DNA of 64,000 bases from Dokdonia sinensis (GTDB lineage: Bacteria; Bacteroidota; Bacteroidia; Flavobacteriales; Flavobacteriaceae): positions 62,001 through 126,000 of the forward strand of contig NZ_REFV01000012.1 in NCBI RefSeq assembly GCF_003688895.1, in the 5' to 3' direction. Position numbers and translations under genes: made by a program. This document shows, one piece after another, positions 43,335 through 52,225 of the stretch. The stretch's first letter is position 1; every line of letters starts with the position of its first letter. A model generated the notes under the pieces. It searched no databases. It was given only the letters and a program-made list of their open reading frames with translations, and was not told the DNA's origin.

Positions 43335-44503
43335 ACCACTTCAGCCACTACAAAGGTACTTCCGCCCACAAAAATCAAATCGGCAGGGCTTGCTGTCTTT
43401 TTTGCTGTATCTAATGCTTCATTTACCGAAGCATAAGCTTCACCAATTAGTTTATGACTTTTGGCAGCTTCACTTAATTGCGCTACCTCCATTCCTCTTG
43501 GAATGTCTGGTTTGCAAAAATAATAGGTCGCATACGTGGGAAATATTGGTAATACTTCAACCAGATCTTTATCCGACACCATACCTAGAACGATATGTAA
43601 GCGCTCAAATTTTTCTTTAGAAAGTTGATCTACCACGTAGTGCAAACCTTCGGCGTTGTGGCCTGTGTCGCATATCACTTTTGGTGATTCCTGTAATGTT
43701 TGCCATCGCCCTAAAAGCCCTGTATTTTTAACGACGTTTTTTAAACCTTTTGCAATATGCTGTATCCCAACGGCAAATCCCTGGTCCTGCAATACAGAAA
43801 TCGCAACTTGAACGGTACGCATATTCTGTTTTTGATATGAGCCCAATAGGTCAGACTCCATCGGCATTAGATTAAAATCATAAGCTTTGTGTAAGGGAGC
43901 ATTACGCTTTCGCGAAAGCGTACTAAAAACCTCCTCCGTTTCCTTTTGATACTCGCCAATGATTACGGGAACTCCTTCTTTTATGATTCCAGCTTTTTCG
44001 GTTGCAATCTCTGGGAGTGTATTTCCTAAAAACTGCGTATGATCCATCCCTATATTAGTTATTACAGAAAGTTCTGGCGTAATGATGTTTGTCGCATCAA
44101 GACGTCCTCCCAGTCCTACTTCAATAACGGCTACGTCTACCTTTTTTGAAGCAAAAAAGGCAAAGGCCATACCCACGGTCATTTCAAAAAATGAAAGTTG
44201 ATGTGCTTCAAAATAGGCTTTGTGCTTTTTTACAAACCCTATCACAAATTGTTTAGAAACCACTTCTCCATTAAGCCGGATGCGCTCTCGAAAATCCTTG
44301 AGATGGGGTGATGTATACAACCCGACGTTATATCCTGCTTCTTGTAAAACCGAGGCTAACATATGACTCGTAGATCCCTTACCATTAGTCCCTGCAACGT
44401 GAATGGATTTAAATTCCTTTTGCGGGTTTTCTAGATATTGGGCAAGCGCCTGAATTTTGTCTAGATTTATCTTATAGTTTGCTGCCCCCTGACGTTGGTA
44501 CAT
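43331..44503 (-). CDS. folC: Folylpolyglutamate/dihydrofolate synthase
   Basis: 390 residues from ATG 44503. Mur-ligase fold: P-loop HVAGTNGKGSTS (39-50), SPHL, GGRLDATN, and the C-terminal domain with DTGHNAEG and DKD. It adds glutamate to dihydropteroate/folates in the cytosol. The frame continues upstream of 44503 without stop and encodes Y-Q-E-T-L-D-W-L-F-A-Q-L-P, the usual FolC N-terminus, but the codon where ATG is expected (44546-44548) is ATC. Either a rare ATC start or a shortened protein is used. A 16-bp palindrome inside the gene encodes L-S-R-K-R. Last gene of the ExbB-ExbD-TonB direction. Confidence 0.92.
   Translation of the reverse strand: MYQRQGAANYKINLDKIQALAQYLENPQKEFKSIHVAGTNGKGSTSHMLASVLQEAGYNVGLYTSPHLKDFRERIRLNGEVVSKQFVIGFVKKHKAYFEAHQLSFFEMTVGMAFAFFASKKVDVAVIEVGLGGRLDATNIITPELSVITNIGMDHTQFLGNTLPEIATEKAGIIKEGVPVIIGEYQKETEEVFSTLSRKRNAPLHKAYDFNLMPMESDLLGSYQKQNMRTVQVAISVLQDQGFAVGIQHIAKGLKNVVKNTGLLGRWQTLQESPKVICDTGHNAEGLHYVVDQLSKEKFERLHIVLGMVSDKDLVEVLPIFPTYATYYFCKPDIPRGMEVAQLSEAAKSHKLIGEAYASVNEALDTAKKTASPADLIFVGGSTFVVAEVV
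43905..43920. repeat. Palindrome copy inside folC
   Basis: Exact CGCTTTCGCGAAAGCG, translated as (T)LSRKRN in the region between the ATPase and C-terminal domains. Confidence 0.9.
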
Positions 44504-44578
44504 TGGGAGCTGAGCAAATAGCCAGTCTAGTGTTTCTTGATATGTGATAGTATGATGATTTAAACGTAAAAATATGTC

Positions 44579-45412
44579 CTAATCTGAAAGACTGAAGCGG
44601 TACACAATTTTCCCAATTTGCTTGGAAGGAGCTTTAGAATCTGCATTAAACTTCGTTGCAAGTGCAGCAGCTTTTGCAGGTTCTGTAAGACATCTGGAAT
44701 TGTTTGTCGTACCACGAACACCAGGAACAGCTTTTATCACTTTCCCGTTACGATCCACTTCTATACTTACGACGACAATTCCTGCTTCATTACAGTCTTG
44801 CTGGCGTTTTGGTTTACCTAAAGCTTTTCTACCGCCGAGTTGGTAGTTTCCGTCACCATCCAAACCTGTTCCTGTCCCGTAGTAGCTTGAGGCGTTTGGG
44901 TCTCCGTTTGGGTCGCCTTTATCTCCTCCAGAGCTATCATTACCCTGTCCTTGTTGGGCTGCACCATCACTTTTGGGACCATTAATGAGTGCATCGAGTG
45001 CACTAGTCGTAGATTGATCCGGCTTTGGATCTGGCTTTGCTTCTTCCTTAGGCTTTTCTACAGGTTTATCTTTTGGCTTTTCAACCTTGGGTTTTGGAGT
45101 TTCTTTAGGTTTCTCCTCAATTACTGGGGCGTCTTCATTATCCTGAGTGACGACCTCATCCTTTATTTCTGGTTCCGGAGGTGTAGGTTCTGGTTGCGGA
45201 GCAGTATTTTTAGGTGCAGACGCAACAGGTTGTGTAGGCTGTATATCCCCCGACCCAGTATCTGAGGTTCCAAAATTAACTGCAATTCCTCCTTCTATAG
45301 GTGGGTCTAGGTACTTCATTCCTACCACAAACATCAGCAACAAGATAATTGCCATAATAATGCTACTTATGGTAAAGGATTTACGTTTATGTACGGTGTC
45401 TAGGTATGCCAC
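44579..45412 (-). CDS. TonB-like energy transducer
   Basis: 277 residues. N-terminal cytoplasmic stub, one membrane helix (about 15-34), a long Pro/Glu/Lys-rich periplasmic spacer (PQPEPTPPEPEIKDE, PKETPKPKVEKPKDK), a Gly/Asp-rich stretch, and a C-terminal TonB-like domain (GIVVVSIEVDRNGKVIKAVPG). The start codon is GTG (45410-45412). With the adjacent ExbD and ExbB genes it forms the proton-motive-force-driven complex that energises TonB-dependent outer-membrane receptors. The gap to exbD is 111 bp and carries a palindrome. Confidence 0.9.
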   Translation of the reverse strand: MAYLDTVHKRKSFTISSIIMAIILLLMFVVGMKYLDPPIEGGIAVNFGTSDTGSGDIQPTQPVASAPKNTAPQPEPTPPEPEIKDEVVTQDNEDAPVIEEKPKETPKPKVEKPKDKPVEKPKEEAKPDPKPDQSTTSALDALINGPKSDGAAQQGQGNDSSGGDKGDPNGDPNASSYYGTGTGLDGDGNYQLGGRKALGKPKRQQDCNEAGIVVVSIEVDRNGKVIKAVPGVRGTTNNSRCLTEPAKAAALATKFNADSKAPSKQIGKIVYRFSLSD

Positions 45413-45496
45413 TATTGAGTTATGAGTTGTGAGTTGTGAGTTGTGAGTAAAATTAAATCTTCTGAACTGGTTGTAATACTTGATTGATTTTGAGTA

Positions 45497-45512
45497 CGCT
45501 TTCGCGAAAGCG
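45497..45512. repeat. Palindrome CGCTTTCGCGAAAGCG (intergenic)
   Basis: Exact copy in the ExbD-TonB spacer, 12 bp after the ExbD stop. Confidence 0.9.
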
Positions 45513-45523
45513 TAAGAAGTACC

Positions 45524-45916
45524 CTAATTAGGCCTCACCGCCAAAACAATCTTATACTTATTCCTGTTTGCAATGTCCATAACTTTAACGGCATTTTCGA
45601 TGGGAACTCCCTCTTCTGCCCTTAAAATTATAGTAGGCTCCTCAACTCCTCGCAACTCACTTGTGATGAAAGCCTCAATGCCGTTCTCGCTTACACGTTC
45701 CTTGTTTACATAGTAATCTAAATCCTTTGTAATACTTACGGACAGGTTTTGCTTGTTGCTTGTCTTTCCTTTTGCCTTAGGTAATATGAGGTCTAGTGCG
45801 TCTGGGGTGATGGCCGGGGAAGTAAGTAGGAAGAAAACCAACAACAGGAAAACAATGTCCGTCATGGAACTCATACTGAACTCTGGGCTCACTTTATTTC
45901 TTCCGCGTAAATTCAT
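45524..45916 (-). CDS. exbD: ExbD/TolR-family biopolymer transporter
   Basis: 130 residues. Cytoplasmic N-terminus MNLRGRNKVSPEFSMSSMTD, one membrane helix (about 21-37) starting with the Asp (MTDIVFLLLVFFLL) that carries protons in ExbD/TolR, and a periplasmic domain ending VLAVRPN. It lies 1 bp from the ExbB/TolQ stop, so the two are cotranslated. It couples proton flow to TonB. Confidence 0.94.
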   Translation of the reverse strand: MNLRGRNKVSPEFSMSSMTDIVFLLLVFFLLTSPAITPDALDLILPKAKGKTSNKQNLSVSITKDLDYYVNKERVSENGIEAFITSELRGVEEPTIILRAEEGVPIENAVKVMDIANRNKYKIVLAVRPN

Positions 45917-45917
45917 A

Positions 45918-46622
45918 TTAGCTCGGTTCGTTTAACATATCAAGGAAGTCCACCGCATTTGCTTCCATAGAGTGCACTACTTTATCTGTACGCACTACAA
46001 GGTGGTTATATCCCATATAGGCAATAATACCTACAATAAGACCGGCCACAGTTGTTGTCATTGCTGTATAGATACCTTCGGCTAAAGTTCCCATTTCTGC
46101 TTGACCACTGCTGGTTGCAAGCGTGTGGAAAGCGAGTACCATCCCAATAACAGTTCCTAAGAAACCGATCATAGGCGCGGCGCCTGCTATAGTCGCTAGT
46201 ACTGAAACGTTCTTCTCAAGTTTATATACTTCAAGACGTCCTTGATTCTCTATGGCAGTATTAATATCCTCAAGCGGACTACCGATACGTGAGATACCCT
46301 TTGCCGTTAGTCTTGATACGGGAGAATTAGCCTGCGCACAGTAAATCTTTGCAGATTCGATATTTCCAGAAGCGACATTATCACGTATCTGATTCATAAA
46401 GTTGCTATCTATTTTTGAGGCAGCTTTTATCGCAAAGAGACGTTCAAAATAAATGTAAATCGCCACAAATAGCAACACAAAAAGTACAGCTATAATAATT
46501 ATCCCTGCCGTACCACCGGTAACAAGCAAATCGATAATAGAAAGTGTCTTTTCAACAGGTTCTTCGGTTCCAAGTGCATCTGTTGCATCTTGGGCTCCGT
46601 CTTGAATTAGGGTATAAAGCAT
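45918..46622 (-). CDS. exbB: ExbB/TolQ/MotA-family proton channel
   Basis: 234 residues with three membrane segments (about 33-58, 125-150 and 163-190 of the MotA_ExbB fold). Conserved LATIAGAAPMIGFLGTVIGM lines the channel, and the C-terminus is cytoplasmic (NAVDFLDMLNEPS). First gene of the exbB-exbD-tonB set; it forms the pentameric stator around ExbD. folC follows further downstream. Confidence 0.94.
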   Translation of the reverse strand: MLYTLIQDGAQDATDALGTEEPVEKTLSIIDLLVTGGTAGIIIIAVLFVLLFVAIYIYFERLFAIKAASKIDSNFMNQIRDNVASGNIESAKIYCAQANSPVSRLTAKGISRIGSPLEDINTAIENQGRLEVYKLEKNVSVLATIAGAAPMIGFLGTVIGMVLAFHTLATSSGQAEMGTLAEGIYTAMTTTVAGLIVGIIAYMGYNHLVVRTDKVVHSMEANAVDFLDMLNEPS

Positions 46623-46682
46623 ATTTTGTTTTAGTTGAGGCTTTAAAGTGAAACGATGGTTGTATAATAAAATTGTATGTAC

Positions 46683-48086
46683 CTATGAAGCCATAGTTCC
46701 TCCAGTAAGTAAGATAAATACCAATGCTCCCGCCGCAAAGCCTAAAAACGCGAGCCAAGTTATTTTCTTTAAATACCAGATAAAATCGATTTTCTCCATT
46801 CCCATCGCCGCAACTCCTGCCGCAGATCCTATGATGAGCATACTACCTCCTGTTCCTGCCGAGTAAGCAATGAAGTGCCATAGTAGACTATCTGTAGGCG
46901 CAGTATACATACCCATAGAAGCTGCTACAAGAGGAACATTGTCAATAATTGCAGATAACACTCCTAGAATCGCTACAACGATATCCTGATTAGGAATTGC
47001 CGCGTTTAGAATCTCAGCCACATAACGTAATGTGCCTACTGGATCTCCAGATTCAGACACACCATACACTAAACTCTCTAATCCTGCTACCGCCATAAGA
47101 ATTCCTAGGAAGAAAAGAATGCTTGAAATCTCTATACGAGATAATGCTTTGTGAGCGCTATACAGGTGCTTGCGCTCCTTTGTAAAGTCTTCTTCAGGGT
47201 GGATGTATTCTGAAACTAACCAAACAACTCCAAGAGCTAACATCATTCCCATATACGGAGGAAGATGTGTCAACGTTTTAAAAATAGGTACAGAAACGAT
47301 CATCCCTAATCCTAAGAAAAGCATTGTCTTACTACTTAGTAATCGTTCTGCCTCCTCGTCTTCGGTTGTGTCTACTATAATATCGCCTTTAAATGCCGGT
47401 AAGTAGGTTGCAATAAAAAATGGTAACGCAAAACAGATAAGAGATGGAACTACAACGTACTCTATAAGTTTCATCGCCGTTACGTTATCTGCAATCCAAA
47501 GCATTGTAGTCGTTACATCCCCAATAGGTGACCAAGCACCACCAGCATTTGCAGCGATTACTACCATAGCCGCAAACCAAAGACGCTGATCTCTGTTTGT
47601 TATTAACTTGCGCAGTAGCGTAATTAGTACAATAGTAGCCGTAAGGTTATCAATTATCGCCGAAAGAACGAATGCAAGGATTCCAATAATCCATAATAAT
47701 TTTTTCTTACTTCTGGTACGTACCGCTCCTTTGAGCACTTCAAAACCTCTGTGTAGGTCAATAATCTCTACGATAGTCATCGCCCCAATTAGGAATATGA
47801 GTATTTCTGCTGTTTTCCCTAAGTGATGTAGTAAGGTATTCTTAAACCCTTCGTCTGCAGCCTCTGCTGCATCTCCTGTAATTAGACTTCCGTCAGGAAA
47901 TAAGCTCCAAGCGTGCTCGTGTGTGTCAATCACATCAAACCAACCTGCGTGGAAACCTACAGCAAGAACTGCCCAAATCAGGGACGCCATTATTAGCGCC
48001 GGTACTGTTTTATCAAGTTTTAAAGGATGTTCTAAGGTAATGGACAAATAGCCTATTACGAAAATGAGAATAATTACTGATTCCAT
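46683..48086 (-). CDS. nhaD: Na+/H+ antiporter NhaD
   Basis: 467 residues, about 12 membrane segments, very hydrophobic. Internal halves carry the NhaD/ArsB-family features: N-terminal PLKLDKTVPALIMASLIWA, the loop LSAIIDNLTATIVL, NAGGAWSPIGDVTTTMLW, and the second-half counterpart LSAIIDNVPLVAASMGMY. It exchanges cytoplasmic Na+ for H+, as expected in a marine bacterium. It is followed 18 bp downstream of, and codirectional with, the dehydrogenase gene at 48105. Confidence 0.94.
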   Translation of the reverse strand: MESVIILIFVIGYLSITLEHPLKLDKTVPALIMASLIWAVLAVGFHAGWFDVIDTHEHAWSLFPDGSLITGDAAEAADEGFKNTLLHHLGKTAEILIFLIGAMTIVEIIDLHRGFEVLKGAVRTRSKKKLLWIIGILAFVLSAIIDNLTATIVLITLLRKLITNRDQRLWFAAMVVIAANAGGAWSPIGDVTTTMLWIADNVTAMKLIEYVVVPSLICFALPFFIATYLPAFKGDIIVDTTEDEEAERLLSSKTMLFLGLGMIVSVPIFKTLTHLPPYMGMMLALGVVWLVSEYIHPEEDFTKERKHLYSAHKALSRIEISSILFFLGILMAVAGLESLVYGVSESGDPVGTLRYVAEILNAAIPNQDIVVAILGVLSAIIDNVPLVAASMGMYTAPTDSLLWHFIAYSAGTGGSMLIIGSAAGVAAMGMEKIDFIWYLKKITWLAFLGFAAGALVFILLTGGTMAS

Positions 48087-48104
48087 AAAAGTTGGTTTTA
48101 AATT

Positions 48105-49331
48105 TTATAGTAGCTCTTTAAGAGCGATTTCAAAAGCGGTTTTACTTATGTTTTTCTTGTCGCTGCTATTATCAAAGGTATTTTGAATAGCATTTTTTAT
48201 TGTGATCGATGTATCGTTAAAGATAGCATCATCTGTCATTTGCACCTTACGTTCCATAAAATAGGCAAAAACGCGTGCCATCCCACAGTTTGATATAAAA
48301 TCTGGGATAAGACTTACCTGAGCATCTGTATGTTCCATAATAGAACCAAAGAAAATCTCCTTATCTGCAAATGGCACGTTTGCCCCGCAGGAAATCACCT
48401 CTAACCCCGTGCTTATCATACGGTCTATCTGGTCTTGGGTAATAAGTCGCGACGCAGCACAAGGTGCAAAAATCTCCGTCTCAAGATTCCAGATACGCTC
48501 GTTCATTTCGGAAAATGGAATTAGATTGTCCTTCCCCAAGGTATTTCCATCTTTATTAAGATACAACTCCCTAACCTCTTCAAAAGAGAACCCGTCTTCT
48601 TTTATAAGACCGCCCACGATGTCTATTATTCCTACAATCTTTGCGTCCATCTGAGCGAGATAGTAAGCTGCAGCAGCACCCACGTTTCCAAAACCTTGGA
48701 CCACCGCACGTTTACCTTTTATACTACCCCCATAAATATCATAATAATGATGAACAGCTTCGGCAACGCCATAGCCCGTAATCATATCTGCCACCGTATA
48801 TTTTCTCCGCACGTCTGGAGAAAATGCTGGATTTTCTATAACCTTGATCACACCCTGGCGCAATTGCCCGATGCGGTTAATCTTATCTGCCTCAGAGGGT
48901 TGAAAATGACCGTTAAACACGCCTTCTTGAGGATGCCACACGCCACTTTCCTCGGTAATTGGAATCACCTCGTGTATTTCATCTACATTAAGATCACCTC
49001 CCGTACCGTAATAGCTTTTAAGCAAAGGTGAAACTGCTCTGTACCAACGCTCTAGAACGCCCTTCTTACGAGGGTCTTTCGGGTCAAAGTTAATCCCTGA
49101 TTTTGCTCCACCTATAGCGGGACCAGACACGGTAAACTTAACTTCCATCGTTTTAGCAAGTGATAGTACCTCGTTCTTATCAAGCCCTTTGCGCATACGC
49201 GTTCCGCCTCCCGCGGCACCGCCACGTAGGGAATTTATAACCACCCAACCTTCGGCTTCGGTTTCTGGGTCGTTCCAATGGAAAACAATTTCTGGAGATT
49301 TATCTTCGTAACGCTGGAGGAGTTCTCTCAT
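48105..49331 (-). CDS. Glu/Leu/Phe/Val dehydrogenase family protein
   Basis: 408 residues. The N-terminal substrate domain includes GGGTRMR, the catalytic region GPAIGGAKSGINFDPKDPRKKG and GTGGDLNVDE. The NAD(P)-binding Rossmann domain starts AVVQGFGNVGAAAAYYLAQ. The family interconverts an amino acid and its 2-oxo acid with ammonia. Which substrate is used cannot be told from motifs alone; glutamate or a branched-chain amino acid. It may form an operon with nhaD downstream. Confidence 0.9.
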   Translation of the reverse strand: MRELLQRYEDKSPEIVFHWNDPETEAEGWVVINSLRGGAAGGGTRMRKGLDKNEVLSLAKTMEVKFTVSGPAIGGAKSGINFDPKDPRKKGVLERWYRAVSPLLKSYYGTGGDLNVDEIHEVIPITEESGVWHPQEGVFNGHFQPSEADKINRIGQLRQGVIKVIENPAFSPDVRRKYTVADMITGYGVAEAVHHYYDIYGGSIKGKRAVVQGFGNVGAAAAYYLAQMDAKIVGIIDIVGGLIKEDGFSFEEVRELYLNKDGNTLGKDNLIPFSEMNERIWNLETEIFAPCAASRLITQDQIDRMISTGLEVISCGANVPFADKEIFFGSIMEHTDAQVSLIPDFISNCGMARVFAYFMERKVQMTDDAIFNDTSITIKNAIQNTFDNSSDKKNISKTAFEIALKELL

Positions 49332-49396
49332 TAAGTTTGGTTAGTAGTTGAAACACAAATATAATAAACTTGATTGCCAGCACCCGAATTTTACAT

Positions 49397-50515
49397 TTAT
49401 TTAATATTGAGGTCAGGAACGTAGATTTTTCCGGAACTGTGATCCTTTTTTGCGCCTGTCACACTCGCTAGACAATTATCATCACCTTCCATTTTTAGCA
49501 CGCCCAGTAATGCAAACACGAGCGCTTCTTTAAACTCAACGAGCTTATTTTCAGGAACGATAATTTGTACGCTCCTGCCTGCCGGCGAGACAGGTTCGCG
49601 AAAACGTATTTCAGAATCGTGCAACTTCTTTACTCGTTCTACCAGATATTCGTTAAAAGCTCCTCCTCCAGTAACTAAAACTTTCCCGCCATTGCCGAAA
49701 TTCTGAGCCAGCTGAAACGCTACGTGCTCCGTAAATGTAGCCAGCACATCATTTGCCGAAAGCTGAAAAGGCTCGATAATCGGAAAAATATGCTGATGGA
49801 CCCACTCGATGCCCAGCGATTTGGGAGCGGGTGCTTCGTAATACGGCAAGGCGTTTAATTTTTCAAACAATGGGGTGTGGATGTTTCCCGCTTTCGCGAA
49901 AGCGCCACCTTTATCATAATCTGCTCCGAGTTCCTTTGCATATCTATTCAGTACCACATTAACAGGGCAAATATCGTATGCAATGCGTTTACCATCCTGC
50001 TCTGTCGAAACATTTGCAAATCCGCCCAGATTGAGGCAGTAGTCATATTCCGAAAACAATATGCTGTCTCCTATAGGAACTAAAGGCGCTCCCTGACCAC
50101 CTAGTCGCACGTCCTGCTCGCGGAAATCACAAACCACTTTATGACCGGTAATCATAGAAATTTTAGGTAAATTACCTATCTGCAATGTGAATCCCTTGTC
50201 GGGCTGATGTAATACCGTGTGTCCGTGGGAACAGATGGCATCTATATCTCTTAGATTGTTTTGGTCTATGAAATTATTTATGATTTCGCCTAAATATGCA
50301 GTGTATTGGACGTTTAAAGCATCTCTTTCGGCTTTTGGGAGATTGTGGGCTTGGGCTAGTTTTTTTTGCCAATTTGCCGGATACGGAATCGTTTCGGCAA
50401 GCAGGATTTCGGCGGAATAGGTTTTGGTTTTAACAATTTTCGCGTAAGCGCAATCTACCCCGTCTAGACTTGTGCCACTCATCACTCCGATAACGTTGTA
50501 GATTTTTCCCTTCAT
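49397..50515 (-). CDS. anmK: Anhydro-N-acetylmuramic acid kinase
   Basis: 372 residues from ATG 50515 (MKGKIYNVIG); the GTG one codon earlier is unlikely. The ASKHA-fold nucleotide motifs are GVMSGTSLDGVD (11-22), the catalytic Asp in CDFREQDVRLGGQGAPLVPIGD, GGFANVS, and TGGGAFN near the C-terminus. It phosphorylates and opens 1,6-anhydroMurNAc from recycled cell wall, giving MurNAc-6-P. The 16-bp palindrome adds AFAKA at residues 205-209, where related proteins have A-x-x-G. The next gene is divergent. Confidence 0.94.
   Translation of the reverse strand: MKGKIYNVIGVMSGTSLDGVDCAYAKIVKTKTYSAEILLAETIPYPANWQKKLAQAHNLPKAERDALNVQYTAYLGEIINNFIDQNNLRDIDAICSHGHTVLHQPDKGFTLQIGNLPKISMITGHKVVCDFREQDVRLGGQGAPLVPIGDSILFSEYDYCLNLGGFANVSTEQDGKRIAYDICPVNVVLNRYAKELGADYDKGGAFAKAGNIHTPLFEKLNALPYYEAPAPKSLGIEWVHQHIFPIIEPFQLSANDVLATFTEHVAFQLAQNFGNGGKVLVTGGGAFNEYLVERVKKLHDSEIRFREPVSPAGRSVQIIVPENKLVEFKEALVFALLGVLKMEGDDNCLASVTGAKKDHSSGKIYVPDLNIK
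49889..49904. repeat. Palindrome copy inside anmK
   Basis: Exact CGCTTTCGCGAAAGCG, translated as AFAKA in GGAFAKAGN. Confidence 0.9.
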
Positions 50516-50528
50516 CACGTTAAATCTA

Positions 50529-50559
50529 TTGAAGAAAACGCAAAAATCAAGTATCTTTG
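50529..50559 (+). promoter_or_regulatory. Promoter of the acyl-CoA dehydrogenase gene
   Basis: TTG (50529-50531) and TATCTTTG (50552-50559) with 20 bp between, 38 bp before the start codon. Confidence 0.65.
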
Positions 50560-50596
50560 TGTGCTTTTTTTACATAAATCATAATAAAACCACGAT

Positions 50597-51739
50597 ATGG
50601 ATTTTGGCTTAACCGAAGAACATTTAATGATACGCGACGCTGCTCGCGATTTTGCCCGAACAGAATTACTGGACGGCGTTATAGAACGCGATGAGAAACA
50701 ATCGTTTCCAGACGAGCTTGTAAAGAAAATGGGTGACCTGGGATTTATGGGCATTATGGTAGACCCAAAATACGGCGGAAGCGGTATGGACGCGATCTCT
50801 TATGTGCTAATTATGGAGGAGCTTTCTAAAATTGATGCCTCTGCCTCTGTAATTGTTTCGGTTAACAATTCGCTGGTGTGTTACGGATTAGAGTCTTACG
50901 GAACAGAAGAGCAGAAGCAAAAATACCTTACAAAACTTGCGACTGGTGAGTTTGTAGGCGCTTTTTGTTTAAGTGAGCCAGAAGCTGGATCTGACGCAAC
51001 TTCACAAGCGACAACGGCAATAGATAAAGGTGACCATTACGTAATAAATGGAACCAAAAACTGGATTACAAATGGAGGACGCTCTGACGTTTATCTAGTT
51101 ATCGCGCAGACAGATAGAGAAAAAGGACACCGTGGGATAAACGCTTTTATCGTAGAGAAAGGGATGGAAGGTTTTGAAATAGGACCTAAGGAGGATAAGT
51201 TGGGCATACGTGGGAGTGATACGCACACTTTACAGTTTAACGATGTGAAAGTTCCTAAGGAAAATCGCATAGGAGAGGATGGTTTTGGGTTCAAATTTGC
51301 GATGAAGACCCTTTCTGGGGGACGTATCGGGATTGCTGCTCAGGCACTCGGGATTGCTTCTGGTGCTTATGAGCTTGCGCTTAAGTATTCTAAAGAGCGT
51401 AAAGCCTTTGGTACGGAGATTTGTAACCACCAGGCCATTGCCTTTAAACTAGCAGATATGTTTGTGGAGATAGAAGCAGCACGTCACCTTGTGATGAAAG
51501 CGGCCTGGGATAAAGACCAAGGAAACAACTACGACCAGTCTAGCGCAATGGCAAAACTCTACGCCTCTAAAGTTGCAATGGAACAATCTGTAGAAGCGGT
51601 GCAAATACACGGTGGTAACGGTTTCGTAAAGGAATACCACGTAGAGCGTATGATGCGTGATGCTAAAATTACTCAGATTTACGAGGGAACCTCAGAGATA
51701 CAGAAAATTGTGATTTCTAGAAGTTTGATAAAGGGGTAA
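50597..51739 (+). CDS. Acyl-CoA dehydrogenase (FAD-dependent)
   Basis: 380 residues, the usual length. N-terminal helical domain ([20 protein letters not shown]), the flavin signatures [12 protein letters not shown] (about 126-137) and NWITNGG, and the C-terminal helical domain with RKAFG and [33 protein letters not shown]. Catalytic base is the Glu in IYEGTSE. Oxidises acyl-CoA to enoyl-CoA in fatty-acid or branched-chain amino-acid breakdown, passing electrons to ETF. Chain specificity cannot be read from this. A strong terminator follows. Confidence 0.95.
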   Translation: [380 protein letters not shown]

Positions 51740-51759
51740 AACAAATGAGTTTCTAAATA

Positions 51760-51796
51760 AAAAAGTCGGATGTTTCAGAACATCCGACTTTTTTTT
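51760..51796. terminator. Terminator after the acyl-CoA dehydrogenase
   Basis: AAAAAGTCGGATGTT-TCAG-AACATCCGACTTTTT; T-runs at both ends allow it to serve the convergent gene at 51816 too. Confidence 0.9.
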
Positions 51797-51815
51797 CAGG
51801 TATTAAAAGGACGAC

Positions 51816-52085
51816 CTAGTTATCGTCGTTTCCTTCTATTTCATCTTCTACTTCTTGAGCTGCGTTTTCGATAGCAGCGCCAGTTTCCTCAGCTGCATTT
51901 TCGATAGCATCACCGGTTTCCTCGGCTGCATTTTCGATAGCTTCTCCTGCGTTTTCTAATCCATTTTCTATGTCTTCTCCAGCAGACTCTGCCGCGTTTT
52001 CCATTTTTTCTTGTGTTGTCTCTCTACAAGAAACAGTCGAGAATGTGAATGCTGTTAATGCTAGAATTACAAATACTTTTTTCAT
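51816..52085 (-). CDS. Small acidic repeat lipoprotein (89 aa)
   Basis: Lipoprotein signal with lipobox STVSC (Cys20). After that comes a Glu/Ala/Asn-rich helix of ~11-residue repeats (AIENAAEETGD and variants, five copies) and an acidic tail (EDEIEGNDDN). It resembles coiled LEA-like/YtxH-like proteins, but no family is certain. Probably an outer-membrane-anchored helical protein. Confidence 0.75.
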   Translation of the reverse strand: MKKVFVILALTAFTFSTVSCRETTQEKMENAAESAGEDIENGLENAGEAIENAAEETGDAIENAAEETGAAIENAAQEVEDEIEGNDDN

Positions 52086-52181
52086 GTTGTTATGGTTTTT
52101 AGTTATATACGCAAAGTATGAAATATTGGACTACGTTGTGCTTAAGATGTCGTTATTTTTAACTTAGCAAAATCTTAAATG

Positions 52182-52189
52182 TATCTTTG
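52182..52189 (+). promoter_or_regulatory. -7 box of the EamA transporter gene
   Basis: TATCTTTG, matching TAnnTTTG; no clear -33 TTG. A TTG at 52187 cannot be the start codon if this is the promoter, which supports the start at 52226. Confidence 0.5.
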
Positions 52190-52225
52190 TGCAAAACCAT
52201 TCTTTTGCTCAGAGGAGTCATTTAT

